Shown: piece after piece, positions 36,096 through 44,529 of the stretch
Layout: every line of letters begins with the position of its first letter
Position numbering within the stretch: the first letter of the stretch is position 1
NCBI RefSeq assembly: GCF_030409685.1
Contig: NZ_JAUFQJ010000008.1
Coordinates: 310,001 to 374,000 of the forward strand
Reading direction: 5' to 3'
Source of the DNA: Ferruginibacter paludis
GTDB taxonomy: Bacteria > Bacteroidota > Bacteroidia > Chitinophagales > Chitinophagaceae
Length of the DNA: 64,000 nucleotides
Program-made: the position numbers and the translations under genes
The notes under the pieces: model-generated
What the model was told of the DNA's origin: nothing
The model's input: only the letters and a program-made list of their open reading frames with translations
The model's database searches: none

Positions 36096-38018
36096 TTAAA
36101 AATGCCATCGCACAAATGCCTCCATTGCCGCATATTCTGCAAGGCCTAATTTGTTATACAGGTCAGCTGTTGCCTTGTTTCTTTCTTCCGCTCTTTGCCA
36201 GAACTCCCGGGAGTCGGTGCCCTGGTAAACCACTCCATCTTTCTGGGATTGATGTTTAAAAATTCCCAGCCTTTTTTTAAGCACCTGGTCCGGACTCATA
36301 GGAACTGCCATTTCTATCATATCGATATCCCATTCGGCCCATGCCCCTTTATACAACCATACCCAGCAATCTTTCATAAAGGCTTCGTTCTTCAATAAAT
36401 GTACCGCTTCAAAAATGGCATCCAGGCAAACCTTGTGTGTACCATGCGGATCTGCCAGATCGCCGGCTGCATACAACTGGTGCGGCTGCACCTGCTGAAT
36501 TACCTGTTGTATGATGGCATAATCTTTTTGCGACAAGGGGCTTTTTTCAACCAGCCCGGTTTCATAAAAAGGAAGATCAAGAAAATGAATGCAGCCGGCC
36601 GGAATACCAACAAAGCGGCAGGTATTTCTTGCTTCGCCACGCCGGATCAACCCTTTTACATACCGTACTTCTTCAATATCTTTTTCGCCACTTTCTTTCA
36701 CCTTTAAAAAAGCCAGTGCCTTTTTGTAAATAGCATTGGTGCCCTCATTTTCAATTGAAAATTTTTCATTAAAGTCGATAACAAATTCTGTAAACCGCAA
36801 TGCTTCATCATCAGCCACTGCGATATTTCCCGAAGTTTGATACGCCACATGCACTTCATGCCCCTGATCAACAAGTCGCTGAAAAGTGCCACCCATCGAA
36901 ATGATATCATCATCCGGATGAGGACTAAAAATCAGGACTCTTTTTTTAGCTGGATTGGCTCTTTCTGGTCTGTTGGTATCATCAGCATTAGGTTTACCGC
37001 CCGGCCATCCGGTAATGGTATACTGCAACCAGTTGAAAACTTTGATGTTGATATCGTACGCCTGTCCGTACATAGCCAGCAGGTCACTCAGGCCGTTTTC
37101 ATTATAGTCATTGTCTGTTAACTTAAGAATGGGCTTCTTTACCATTAGGGCCAAACTGGTAACGGCTTTTTTAATCATCGCCGTATCCCACACAACATTT
37201 TCAGTTAACCAGGGGGATTTGCGGCGTGTTAAAGCTGCAGCCGCCGATTGCTCCGTAACAAAAAGTGTATTTGGATGACCCTGCAGGTAAGAGGCCGGCA
37301 CAAATTCTGTAACGGGCCCTTCAACCGCCTTCTTTAAAATATCTGCTTTGCGTTCACCCCATACAAGCAGTATAATTCTTCTGGCTTTTAAGATAGTACC
37401 AACGCCCATGGTGATGGCTTTTTTGGGAACATTGGCGATGCCTCCAAAGTCAGATGCGGCATCTGCTCTTGTACTCAGGTCGAGTGTAATGAGCCTTGTA
37501 GGTGAACTTACATGTGAGCCGGGTTCATTAAACCCTATATGTCCATTGCTGCCAATACCCAGCAGCTGGATATCGATACCGCCTGCCTCCGCAATTTTAT
37601 TTTCATATTCCGTACAGTAGGTCTTTAACAGTTCCTGTGGTACCGTGCCGTCGGGTATATAACAATTTTCAGGCAGGATATCGATGTGATCAAACAGGTT
37701 TTCATTCATAAACCGGCGGTAGCTTTGTATCGCATCAGGCGGCAGCGTGTAGTACTCATCCAGGTTAAAACTGATCACATTTTTAAAACTCAGTCCTTCC
37801 CTGTGATGCAGCCTTACTAATTCAGCATATACTGTTTTGGGAGTTGAGCCGGTTGCCAAACCAAGCACCGCACGTTTGCCATTTTGCTGACATGCGATGA
37901 TAAAATCCGCAATTTCCCGCGCCACTATTTTGGAAGCCTCACGGGAGTTTTTATAAATTACGACTGGCACTTTTTCGTGCGACAACATCTTTGGTTGTAT
38001 GAGTGTTTCTGATTCCAT
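36096..38018 (-). CDS. nagB: Glucosamine-6-phosphate deaminase fused to a PIG-L deacetylase-like domain
   Basis: 640 residues from the ATG at 38018 (a TTG precedes it). Residues about 15-275 are NagB: NLDEYY with the catalytic Asp (about 87) and GIGSNGHIGFNEP with His (about 160) and Glu (about 165). It converts glucosamine-6-P to fructose-6-P and ammonia. Residues about 358-600 are a PIG-L/LmbE domain with the zinc motif SPHPDDD (about 365-371, usual final Glu replaced by Asp) and a later DPHGTH, so an N-deacetylase activity on a GlcNAc-type sugar is likely. This fusion is common in Bacteroidota. It links the cluster to amino-sugar breakdown. No signal peptide, so cytoplasmic. Confidence 0.9.
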   Translation of the reverse strand: MESETLIQPKMLSHEKVPVVIYKNSREASKIVAREIADFIIACQQNGKRAVLGLATGSTPKTVYAELVRLHHREGLSFKNVISFNLDEYYTLPPDAIQSYRRFMNENLFDHIDILPENCYIPDGTVPQELLKTYCTEYENKIAEAGGIDIQLLGIGSNGHIGFNEPGSHVSSPTRLITLDLSTRADAASDFGGIANVPKKAITMGVGTILKARRIILLVWGERKADILKKAVEGPVTEFVPASYLQGHPNTLFVTEQSAAAALTRRKSPWLTENVVWDTAMIKKAVTSLALMVKKPILKLTDNDYNENGLSDLLAMYGQAYDINIKVFNWLQYTITGWPGGKPNADDTNRPERANPAKKRVLIFSPHPDDDIISMGGTFQRLVDQGHEVHVAYQTSGNIAVADDEALRFTEFVIDFNEKFSIENEGTNAIYKKALAFLKVKESGEKDIEEVRYVKGLIRRGEARNTCRFVGIPAGCIHFLDLPFYETGLVEKSPLSQKDYAIIQQVIQQVQPHQLYAAGDLADPHGTHKVCLDAIFEAVHLLKNEAFMKDCWVWLYKGAWAEWDIDMIEMAVPMSPDQVLKKRLGIFKHQSQKDGVVYQGTDSREFWQRAEERNKATADLYNKLGLAEYAAMEAFVRWHF

Positions 38019-38100
38019 CAATTAAAAAACTTTAGAATGATCTTTTTGAATGCTGTTGCAAATAACAGCCTGTTTTTTCACTGGCATAGCATTGTCAAAA

Positions 38101-39726
38101 TCACTTTTTTTTACTGATGACTTTTTTGGGCGCAACTTTAACTTCTGCGATTATAGCTTTACTAAAATTGCTTTTCCATAAATCATATCTTTTATATTGT
38201 TGCTGTAAACGTGGCAAAAACAACTTCCAGTTCCGCTGATTTTTGGGACTCCAAAGCACTTCACTCAACGCACTCATGCGAGGGAAAATCATGTATTCAA
38301 TTTTTGGCAGATTGGTAATATATTCTGTCCATAAATTGGCCTGGCCGCCCAGAACGTGTTTGGCCTGCTCCGCATTTAATTCTTTTGGAATCGGCTCGTA
38401 TCCGTATACTTTTCCCAGTGGCAAAAAACCTCCGATGGTAAGTGAATCATCTTTTTCAACCTGTGCATGATCAAAGTAAACCCATCCGCCCGGCGTCATA
38501 ATAACATCATGATTTTGTTTGGCCGCATCTATGCCTCCCTCCTCTCCACGCCAGCTCATTACAGTTGCATTGGGAGCTAATCCTCCTTCCAGAATTTCAT
38601 CCCAACCAATAATTTTACGTCCTTTGCCGTTGATATATTTCTCCATTCTCTGTACAAAATAACTCTGCAATCCATGCTCATCTTTTAAACCCTCTGCTTT
38701 TATTCTTGCCTGGCAAAGCGGGCATTTTTTCCAGTTGGTTTTCGGGCACTCATCGCCACCTACATGTATGTAAGGTGAAGGAAACAATTGCAGCACTTCA
38801 TCTATTACATCCTGCAAAAATTGAAAAGTCGAATCTTTGCCGGCACAAAAAACATTGTCAAACACACCCCAGGTACCCTCCACTTTGTAGGGGCCAGTGC
38901 CAGGGCACCCCAGCCAGTTGTAGGACGTTAGCGCAGCTTCTGCATGGCCGGGCATTTCAATTTCAGGCACAACAGTTATAAACCTGTCTGCGGCATATTT
39001 AACTACTTCTCTTATTTCATCCTGGGTGTAAAATCCTCCATGTGGTGTATTATCATTTCCTGTACCCGGGAAATGGCCAATGATGGTGTTGTTGCGGGTG
39101 CTGCCCACTTGTGTTAACAACGGGTATTTTTTTATTTCAATTCTCCAGCCCTGGTCATCCGTAAGATGCCAGTGGAAATAATTCATTTTATGCAGGGCGA
39201 TATAATCAATATATTTTTTTACAACTGGTAAAGGAAAAAAGTGACGACCCACATCCAGCATCATTCCCCTGTAATTGAATCGCGGCGCATCAGCAATGGT
39301 AACAGCCGGAATAGTTAATGCGTTACTCTTTGCGACAGGCAGTAATTGAATGAGGCTCTGAATACCGTAAAAAGTGCCGGGATAAGTATCACCTGTAATG
39401 GTTACACCGGAAGATGTAACCATTAGAGTATAAGCATCAGATGACGGTTTTTGGATAAATTTCCTTGTATTAAGCCTTATGTAATTATGTTGCGCACTGT
39501 TGCTTTTTCCTAAGGTAAATCCATACACACTTTGCAGATAAGTAGTAAAAAAATCAGCTGCCTTTTCTTCCTCAGCGTCTTTAGCTACAATAACAGTTTT
39601 TGCATTTATGATAAACTTCCCCCCCGTTTGTTTAACACTTACTGGTTGTGGAATAATGCTTACCGGCTGTGCAAAACCTACCAGGCCTGCAATGATCCAA
39701 ATTGTGAGAAAAAGAAATGATTTCAT
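38101..39726 (-). CDS. Beta-N-acetylhexosaminidase, GH20
   Basis: 541 residues from the ATG at 39726, chosen because it opens a clean signal peptide (cut after GFAQ); the reading frame is open for 62 more codons upstream without homology. A GH20b N-terminal domain (about 22-140) precedes the TIM barrel with RGMMLDVGRHF, HWHLTDDQGWRIEI, PEIEMPGHA and the catalytic pair HVGGDE (Asp325, Glu326), then WDEILEGGLAPNATVMSWRG. It releases terminal GlcNAc/GalNAc in the periplasm or outside. It is 82 bp upstream of the NagB-PIG-L gene, a sensible pathway order. Confidence 0.92.
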   Translation of the reverse strand: MKSFLFLTIWIIAGLVGFAQPVSIIPQPVSVKQTGGKFIINAKTVIVAKDAEEEKAADFFTTYLQSVYGFTLGKSNSAQHNYIRLNTRKFIQKPSSDAYTLMVTSSGVTITGDTYPGTFYGIQSLIQLLPVAKSNALTIPAVTIADAPRFNYRGMMLDVGRHFFPLPVVKKYIDYIALHKMNYFHWHLTDDQGWRIEIKKYPLLTQVGSTRNNTIIGHFPGTGNDNTPHGGFYTQDEIREVVKYAADRFITVVPEIEMPGHAEAALTSYNWLGCPGTGPYKVEGTWGVFDNVFCAGKDSTFQFLQDVIDEVLQLFPSPYIHVGGDECPKTNWKKCPLCQARIKAEGLKDEHGLQSYFVQRMEKYINGKGRKIIGWDEILEGGLAPNATVMSWRGEEGGIDAAKQNHDVIMTPGGWVYFDHAQVEKDDSLTIGGFLPLGKVYGYEPIPKELNAEQAKHVLGGQANLWTEYITNLPKIEYMIFPRMSALSEVLWSPKNQRNWKLFLPRLQQQYKRYDLWKSNFSKAIIAEVKVAPKKVISKKK

Positions 39727-40057
39727 AATTCTAAAATGCCTTGTTTTTTTTATTAGTTCAATCTTTAAATTCATACAAACCAGGATACAACTCCTGCGAT
39801 TGTGATGATAATTATACAGCATAGCTGCTAAACCCCTTCTGTTACCTGCATGATTTATCACACAAAAACTGCTTATCACCAGGCCAACTGTTGTAAATGG
39901 TAAAGATGACAATTGGTGTTAATAATCGTCGCTTCAATTTTATCGCTTGCTGACATAATATTAACATTGAACCCCACCTGTTGCACTACCAGCAACACTT
40001 TAATCAATTTCGCCTGGTAGCAGCGTTACTTCTTGTGCTCCACCAATAATAAACAGC
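39727..40057. other. Intergenic region, sialidase-like / hexosaminidase genes
   Basis: 331 bp. It holds an inverted repeat CTACCAG (39986-39992) / CTGGTAG (40014-40020) behind the sialidase-like gene; no U tract follows on the minus strand, so it is not a clear terminator. No exact promoter box for the hexosaminidase and no credible short gene were seen. Confidence 0.4.
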
Positions 40058-41089
40058 TTACTTATACGCAAGCACAACATGCTTAATATTTTTCCTATCG
40101 TATGTATAAGTAATGTGCACCTTTCCGTCAGTTGTTTCTATAATAGCTGGATAACTAAACTCTTCGCTTGTGCCATTTTCAAGCACAATAACATCTTTCC
40201 AATTCAGCCCATCTTTTGATATAGCTACATGCAGTTTTTGACGACCATTTGACCACTCTTTTCCTTTGGTTGCAGGATTGTATACAAGCATTTGCACGCC
40301 GCTTTTTAAGGTAACAGCATCAATACCTGAATTAGGATTTGGCAGCTGCGTAAGCGAAAATTTACTCCATGTTTGTCCGTTATTATTTGACCAGGACTGT
40401 ACTATTTTATCCTGGTTACTTCTGCAAAGCATCTGCAGGCGTTGATGCGGATACAATAAAATAGTTGGCTGAATTACCCTGAATGCATTACCCGTGTCCA
40501 CGGGAATCAGCTGCCAGCTATTGCCCTTGTCAGTTGACTTTTCGATGTACACTTTCCATACATCATTTTCTTCTTTGCTTGATGGGGAGAATATCGTGCC
40601 ATCCACCAGCTGTACCGGTTTATTTTTTATTGGCCCCAATATTCCGTTCGCAAGCCGCTCCGGCAAACTCCAGGTTGCGCCGCTATCATCTGATGTTTTG
40701 ACCATGCCCCACCAATTGAACGGCCTGGGGCCTTCCTTATAAAATAAAAAAAGTTTTTCCTCTTTGCTTTTGAATAAAACCGGGTTCCAGCAGGGGTAAC
40801 GCAGGGTATCATTGATAATGCCATCGGCTATGACTGCAGGCGCAGTCCATTTATCATGATCGCAAGTGGCGAGCCAGATGGTAACATCTTTTTCTCCTTC
40901 GCCGGTTCCTGCAAAAAATGAAGCCATCAATTTGCCTGGAGCCACTTCCGCGATTGTTGAGGCGTGGCACTCCTGAAAGACCGGATTTTGAACAATCATT
41001 TCACTTCGCAGGACCCGCCACCTGGCCTGGCCAAAAATGCTACAAAAGGCAGTGAAACAAAACGCAATGGTTAAGACGTACTTTGTCAT
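40058..41089 (-). CDS. Exported BNR/Asp-box beta-propeller, sialidase-like family
   Basis: 343 residues from the ATG at 41089 (signal peptide ending SIFGQ). Several Asp-box turns are visible: SDDSGATW, STDKGNSW, SNNNGQTW and SKDGLNW, as in six-bladed BNR_2 propellers (PF13088). The conserved FFAGTGEGEKDVTIW segment follows the first strand. The usual label is exo-alpha-sialidase, and its place in a glycan cluster fits. However, this BNR_2 branch also contains enzymes that are not sialidases, such as rhamnose-glucuronate lyases, and I could not identify the full arginine triad and Tyr/Glu nucleophile pair. It is divergent from the AraC regulator. Confidence 0.65.
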   Translation of the reverse strand: MTKYVLTIAFCFTAFCSIFGQARWRVLRSEMIVQNPVFQECHASTIAEVAPGKLMASFFAGTGEGEKDVTIWLATCDHDKWTAPAVIADGIINDTLRYPCWNPVLFKSKEEKLFLFYKEGPRPFNWWGMVKTSDDSGATWSLPERLANGILGPIKNKPVQLVDGTIFSPSSKEENDVWKVYIEKSTDKGNSWQLIPVDTGNAFRVIQPTILLYPHQRLQMLCRSNQDKIVQSWSNNNGQTWSKFSLTQLPNPNSGIDAVTLKSGVQMLVYNPATKGKEWSNGRQKLHVAISKDGLNWKDVIVLENGTSEEFSYPAIIETTDGKVHITYTYDRKNIKHVVLAYK

Positions 41090-41431
41090 TTTAAAGGATA
41101 ACAATTTTTGATGAGAGGTCAAAATTTTGAGTACCAAGTACTATATTAACAAGTGGCCTGTATTTCTTGAATGCCCTGTTTTTATAATATATAGTTTATT
41201 TCAAAATTCTTTAATTCTCTTGATAAAGATATCGACTTTCACAAATTTTTTAAAATGTTTTTGTAACTTACTTAACAATTTTAAAACTTTAGATGTATTT
41301 TTAGCTAAAAAAATATTTATTTGGCATAAATAATATCATCACTGGAATTCTTAACGATATTGGTATTTCCTGCCAACTAAATAGTAGTCTGGGCAGCAAA
41401 TAACTTTTCTAGCACACTAAAATTTTTTTCA
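41090..41431. other. Divergent intergenic region, sialidase-like / AraC
   Basis: 342 bp and very AT-rich. A 13-bp inverted repeat AGTAC-CAA-GTACT (41130-41142) lies 41 bp upstream of the sialidase-like gene and could be a regulator site. Otherwise no clear promoter box, hairpin or gene. Confidence 0.4.
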
Positions 41432-42298
41432 ATGCGGGCTTTTAAATCAGAAATATCCAATGCGCTCGACAGGCAGATTGCCATCATGGAAAGGAAATTT
41501 CCATATTTTGATTCCAAATTTCACTACCATCCAGAGCTTGAACTTATCTATATTAAAAATGGAAAAGGTAAAAGAATTATTGGCGATAAGCTGGATACGT
41601 TCTATAGCGGTGATATTTTTTTTATAGGTTCAGATTTACCGCATGAAATCATCAACGATGAAGAGTTTTCGAAACATTCAACAGAGGGGTTATCGCATGC
41701 TGTGGTAGCCTATTTTAATAAAGACGTTTTTTCCGATGGTTTTTACAATTTAAGAGAATGCAGCAAAATTAATACGCTGATAAAAAAAGCCAGCCGCGGA
41801 ATTAAAGTGATGGGTAAAACCAACAAGGTTGTGGCAAAAAAAATCAATGCGCTTCTAAACAAAAAAGACTTTGAACGTATTATTGGATTGATCGAAATTC
41901 TTCACATCCTCTCTACGTCTGATGAACTGGACTATTTTGTTTGTGAAGGGTATGATAGCAAATTAAGTGATAATACCGCTGACAGGTTAACGAAGGTTTT
42001 TAACTATGTAAGTGCAAATTTTAGCGAAGACATTACTCTTGAAGCCATCGCCAAAGTAGCTAACCTTACCCCGCCAGCCTTTTGCAGAATGTTTAAACAA
42101 AAAACAAAACTCTGTTTCTTCTCTTACCTTAACGAAATAAGGATTTCAAATGCCTGCAAAATACTTACTGAATCCAGTTACAACGTTTCAGAAGTAGCCT
42201 TCAATTGTGGCTACAGAACGCTTTCCAATTTCAACAAATTTTTTAAAAAATCAACCGGGTTGTCACCAAAGGCTTACCGGGAAAAGGCCTTAGCATAA
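41432..42298 (+). CDS. AraC-family transcriptional regulator
   Basis: 288 residues. The N-terminal part (about 20-150) has the cupin pattern of sugar-sensing AraC proteins (FHYHPELELIYIKNGKGKRIIGDKL...GDIFFIGSDLPHE). The C-terminal 100 residues contain the two helix-turn-helix units (LEAIAKVANLTPPAFCRMFKQ, then NVSEVAFNCGYRTLSNFNKFFKKSTGLSPKAYR). It is the only transcription factor in the glycan region and lies between its two halves, so it probably controls them in response to a released sugar. It converges with the GH3 gene, with 39 bp between them. Confidence 0.9.
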   Translation: MRAFKSEISNALDRQIAIMERKFPYFDSKFHYHPELELIYIKNGKGKRIIGDKLDTFYSGDIFFIGSDLPHEIINDEEFSKHSTEGLSHAVVAYFNKDVFSDGFYNLRECSKINTLIKKASRGIKVMGKTNKVVAKKINALLNKKDFERIIGLIEILHILSTSDELDYFVCEGYDSKLSDNTADRLTKVFNYVSANFSEDITLEAIAKVANLTPPAFCRMFKQKTKLCFFSYLNEIRISNACKILTESSYNVSEVAFNCGYRTLSNFNKFFKKSTGLSPKAYREKALA

Positions 42299-42337
42299 CA
42301 ATTATGAAAGGGCATTGTATTAATTACCAATAAATAT

Positions 42338-44503
42338 TTATTTAACTGTAAAGCTTTTCTTCAAAATAAAGTCGCTGGAGTTTTTGCCAATGCAGATTGT
42401 ATAAGTGCCTTTATTCAGCTTCCATTTATGTTCCTTTAAATCCCATTTTTGCAAATCTGAAACGGGGATTTTTATATCTGCTGTCGCTGAACTTGCTTTG
42501 GCAACGGTAACCCTTTTAAACGCTTTCAATTCCTTTATGGGCATCCTTTCCAGGTTTGGATATTCCATGTACACCTGCACCACTTCGTCGCCATCAAAAT
42601 TGCCTGTGTTATCAACATCAATGGCTACACGAATGCTATCGGTTACTTTATATGCAGCCAGCGGTTCCAGTTTCCATTTATAATCAAAACTGGTATAGCT
42701 TAATCCGTATCCGAAAGGATATTGAACAGGGCCGTTAAAGTAGCGGTAAGTGCGGCCTTTCATGGCGTAGTCCTTATAATTGGGAAGATCTTTCAGCGAT
42801 TGATAAAATGTAAGTGGCAATCTTCCAGACGGATTTACATTCCCGAACAATACATCCGCCAAAGCAGCGCCACCCTGTTCCCCGGGATACCAGGCCAGTA
42901 TGATTGCATCAGCGTAAGCATTGATGGCTGTGATGTCCACAGCGCTTCCTGCATTCACTACAACTACAATCGGCTTCTTCGAAGCTGCTCTTAATTTTTT
43001 TAAAAATGCTATGTGTGCTGCCGGCAAACTCATGCTGGCCCTGTCACCACCCGAAGCTGATAAAAACGCATCCCCTTCTTCACCTTCCAGCAGCGGCGTT
43101 AAACCAACTACCGCAATCGTAATATCGCTGTTTTGAGATACCCATATGCCACCAAAATCGGTTGTGTCTGTATAATCACTTCCCTGGTCGTATTGCACTA
43201 CAGTGGCTGGCCCTGCGGCTTTTGTGATGCCCTCGGCCACCGTTACTATATTGCCCGACATGCCATGGTAATTACCCACCATGGCTTCCAGCGAAGCAGA
43301 GTTGGCGCCGGTTACTAAAATGGATTCATACTTATCTTTTGGCATTGGCAATACGCCGTTGTTTTTAAGCAACACCAAACTTTGTTGTGCCGCCTTTCGG
43401 GACAAGGCCACATGATAATCATTGTGCACACTGTCTTCCGAAAACCTGGCGTAAGGATTGTCTGACGCATTAATATCAAACATTCCCAATTTCATCTGCG
43501 TGCGCAGGATGCCGCTGAGGGCAGTATCTACATTGGCTTCCGTTAACAGGCCTTTACTAATTGCGCCCATTACATCCTGCTGCAAAATACCACCACACTC
43601 CAGGTTGATACCAGCCTTAATTGCCGCTGCTGCCAGTTCTTCTTTGGTTGTTTTTACGCCGGGGATATTGATGATATCTGACAGGGCACCGCAATCGGTC
43701 ACCATGTGCCCTTTAAAATGCCACTCGTTTTTTACAATATCCGTGATCAGTGTTTTGCCCGTACAGCAAGGCTCACCGTTAACGCGGTTATAAGCGCACA
43801 TCACCGCTTCCACGTTGGCATCTACCAGTTTTTTAAAAGAATATAAATAGGTTTCCCGGAGGTCTTTTTCGTCAACAACGGCGTCAAAATTATGACGATC
43901 CGCTTCCGGTCCGCTGTGTACTGCGAGGTGCTTGGCACAGGCTGCTACTTTTAAATAATTCGCATCATTTCCCTGCAGGCCGGTTACATAAGCAGTACCC
44001 ATTTTTGACGTCAGCAATGGATCTTCCCCGTAAGTTTCCTGCCCCCTGCCCCAGCGTGGATCACGAAAAATATTGATGTTGGGCGACCAGAAGGTAAGCC
44101 CCATGTACCAAAGATGACGGCTCATTTTTGCAGCCAGGTTATACTTGGCCCGGGCCTCTGTTGAAATTATCCCTGCTTCTTCTTTCAATAAATCATCGTT
44201 GAAGGTAGCTGCCATGCCAATGGCCTGCGGAAATACCGTGGCCTCGCCTGCCCTCGCAAGGCCGTGCAACGATTCGTTCCACCAATTATAGGCAGGTATT
44301 TTTAAGCGCTCTACCGCAGGACTTGTGTTGCCCAGCATCGCAATTTTTTCCGGCAACGTGAGGGCATGCAACAAGTCTTTTACCCTTGCTTCCTTTGGTG
44401 CTTTTTCATCCCTGAATAAAGGTGTTTGTGCATTAGTGTTATCACAAATAATAACAACTATGGCAATGCATGCAATCGGTTTTATAAGCTTCATGAAATA
44501 CAT
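42338..44503 (-). CDS. Glycoside hydrolase family 3 (beta-xylosidase/beta-glucosidase type)
   Basis: 721 residues from the ATG at 44503 (44494 is also possible); both give a signal peptide ending TNAQ. The longer open frame upstream would overlap the GH2 gene. N-terminal GH3 barrel with NWWNESLHGLARAG, GRGQETYGEDP, KHLAVHSGPE and nucleophile motif VTDCGA (Asp near residue 270); then the GH3 C-terminal domain (about 390-600) and a fibronectin-III-like domain (about 625-715). TDCGA in place of SDW is characteristic of the xylosidase/arabinosidase-like branch; in a mannose/GlcNAc cluster the substrate stays open. Last gene of the minus-strand run that starts at GH29. Confidence 0.88.
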   Translation of the reverse strand: MYFMKLIKPIACIAIVVIICDNTNAQTPLFRDEKAPKEARVKDLLHALTLPEKIAMLGNTSPAVERLKIPAYNWWNESLHGLARAGEATVFPQAIGMAATFNDDLLKEEAGIISTEARAKYNLAAKMSRHLWYMGLTFWSPNINIFRDPRWGRGQETYGEDPLLTSKMGTAYVTGLQGNDANYLKVAACAKHLAVHSGPEADRHNFDAVVDEKDLRETYLYSFKKLVDANVEAVMCAYNRVNGEPCCTGKTLITDIVKNEWHFKGHMVTDCGALSDIINIPGVKTTKEELAAAAIKAGINLECGGILQQDVMGAISKGLLTEANVDTALSGILRTQMKLGMFDINASDNPYARFSEDSVHNDYHVALSRKAAQQSLVLLKNNGVLPMPKDKYESILVTGANSASLEAMVGNYHGMSGNIVTVAEGITKAAGPATVVQYDQGSDYTDTTDFGGIWVSQNSDITIAVVGLTPLLEGEEGDAFLSASGGDRASMSLPAAHIAFLKKLRAASKKPIVVVVNAGSAVDITAINAYADAIILAWYPGEQGGAALADVLFGNVNPSGRLPLTFYQSLKDLPNYKDYAMKGRTYRYFNGPVQYPFGYGLSYTSFDYKWKLEPLAAYKVTDSIRVAIDVDNTGNFDGDEVVQVYMEYPNLERMPIKELKAFKRVTVAKASSATADIKIPVSDLQKWDLKEHKWKLNKGTYTICIGKNSSDFILKKSFTVK

Positions 44504-44529
44504 TTTACACTGTTTTAAAATTGCCTTTT

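Noticed and set aside
39727..39912. 62-codon N-terminal extension of the hexosaminidase frame
   Set aside because: It precedes a complete signal peptide that starts at 39726; the extension is Arg/His-rich and would bury the signal sequence.
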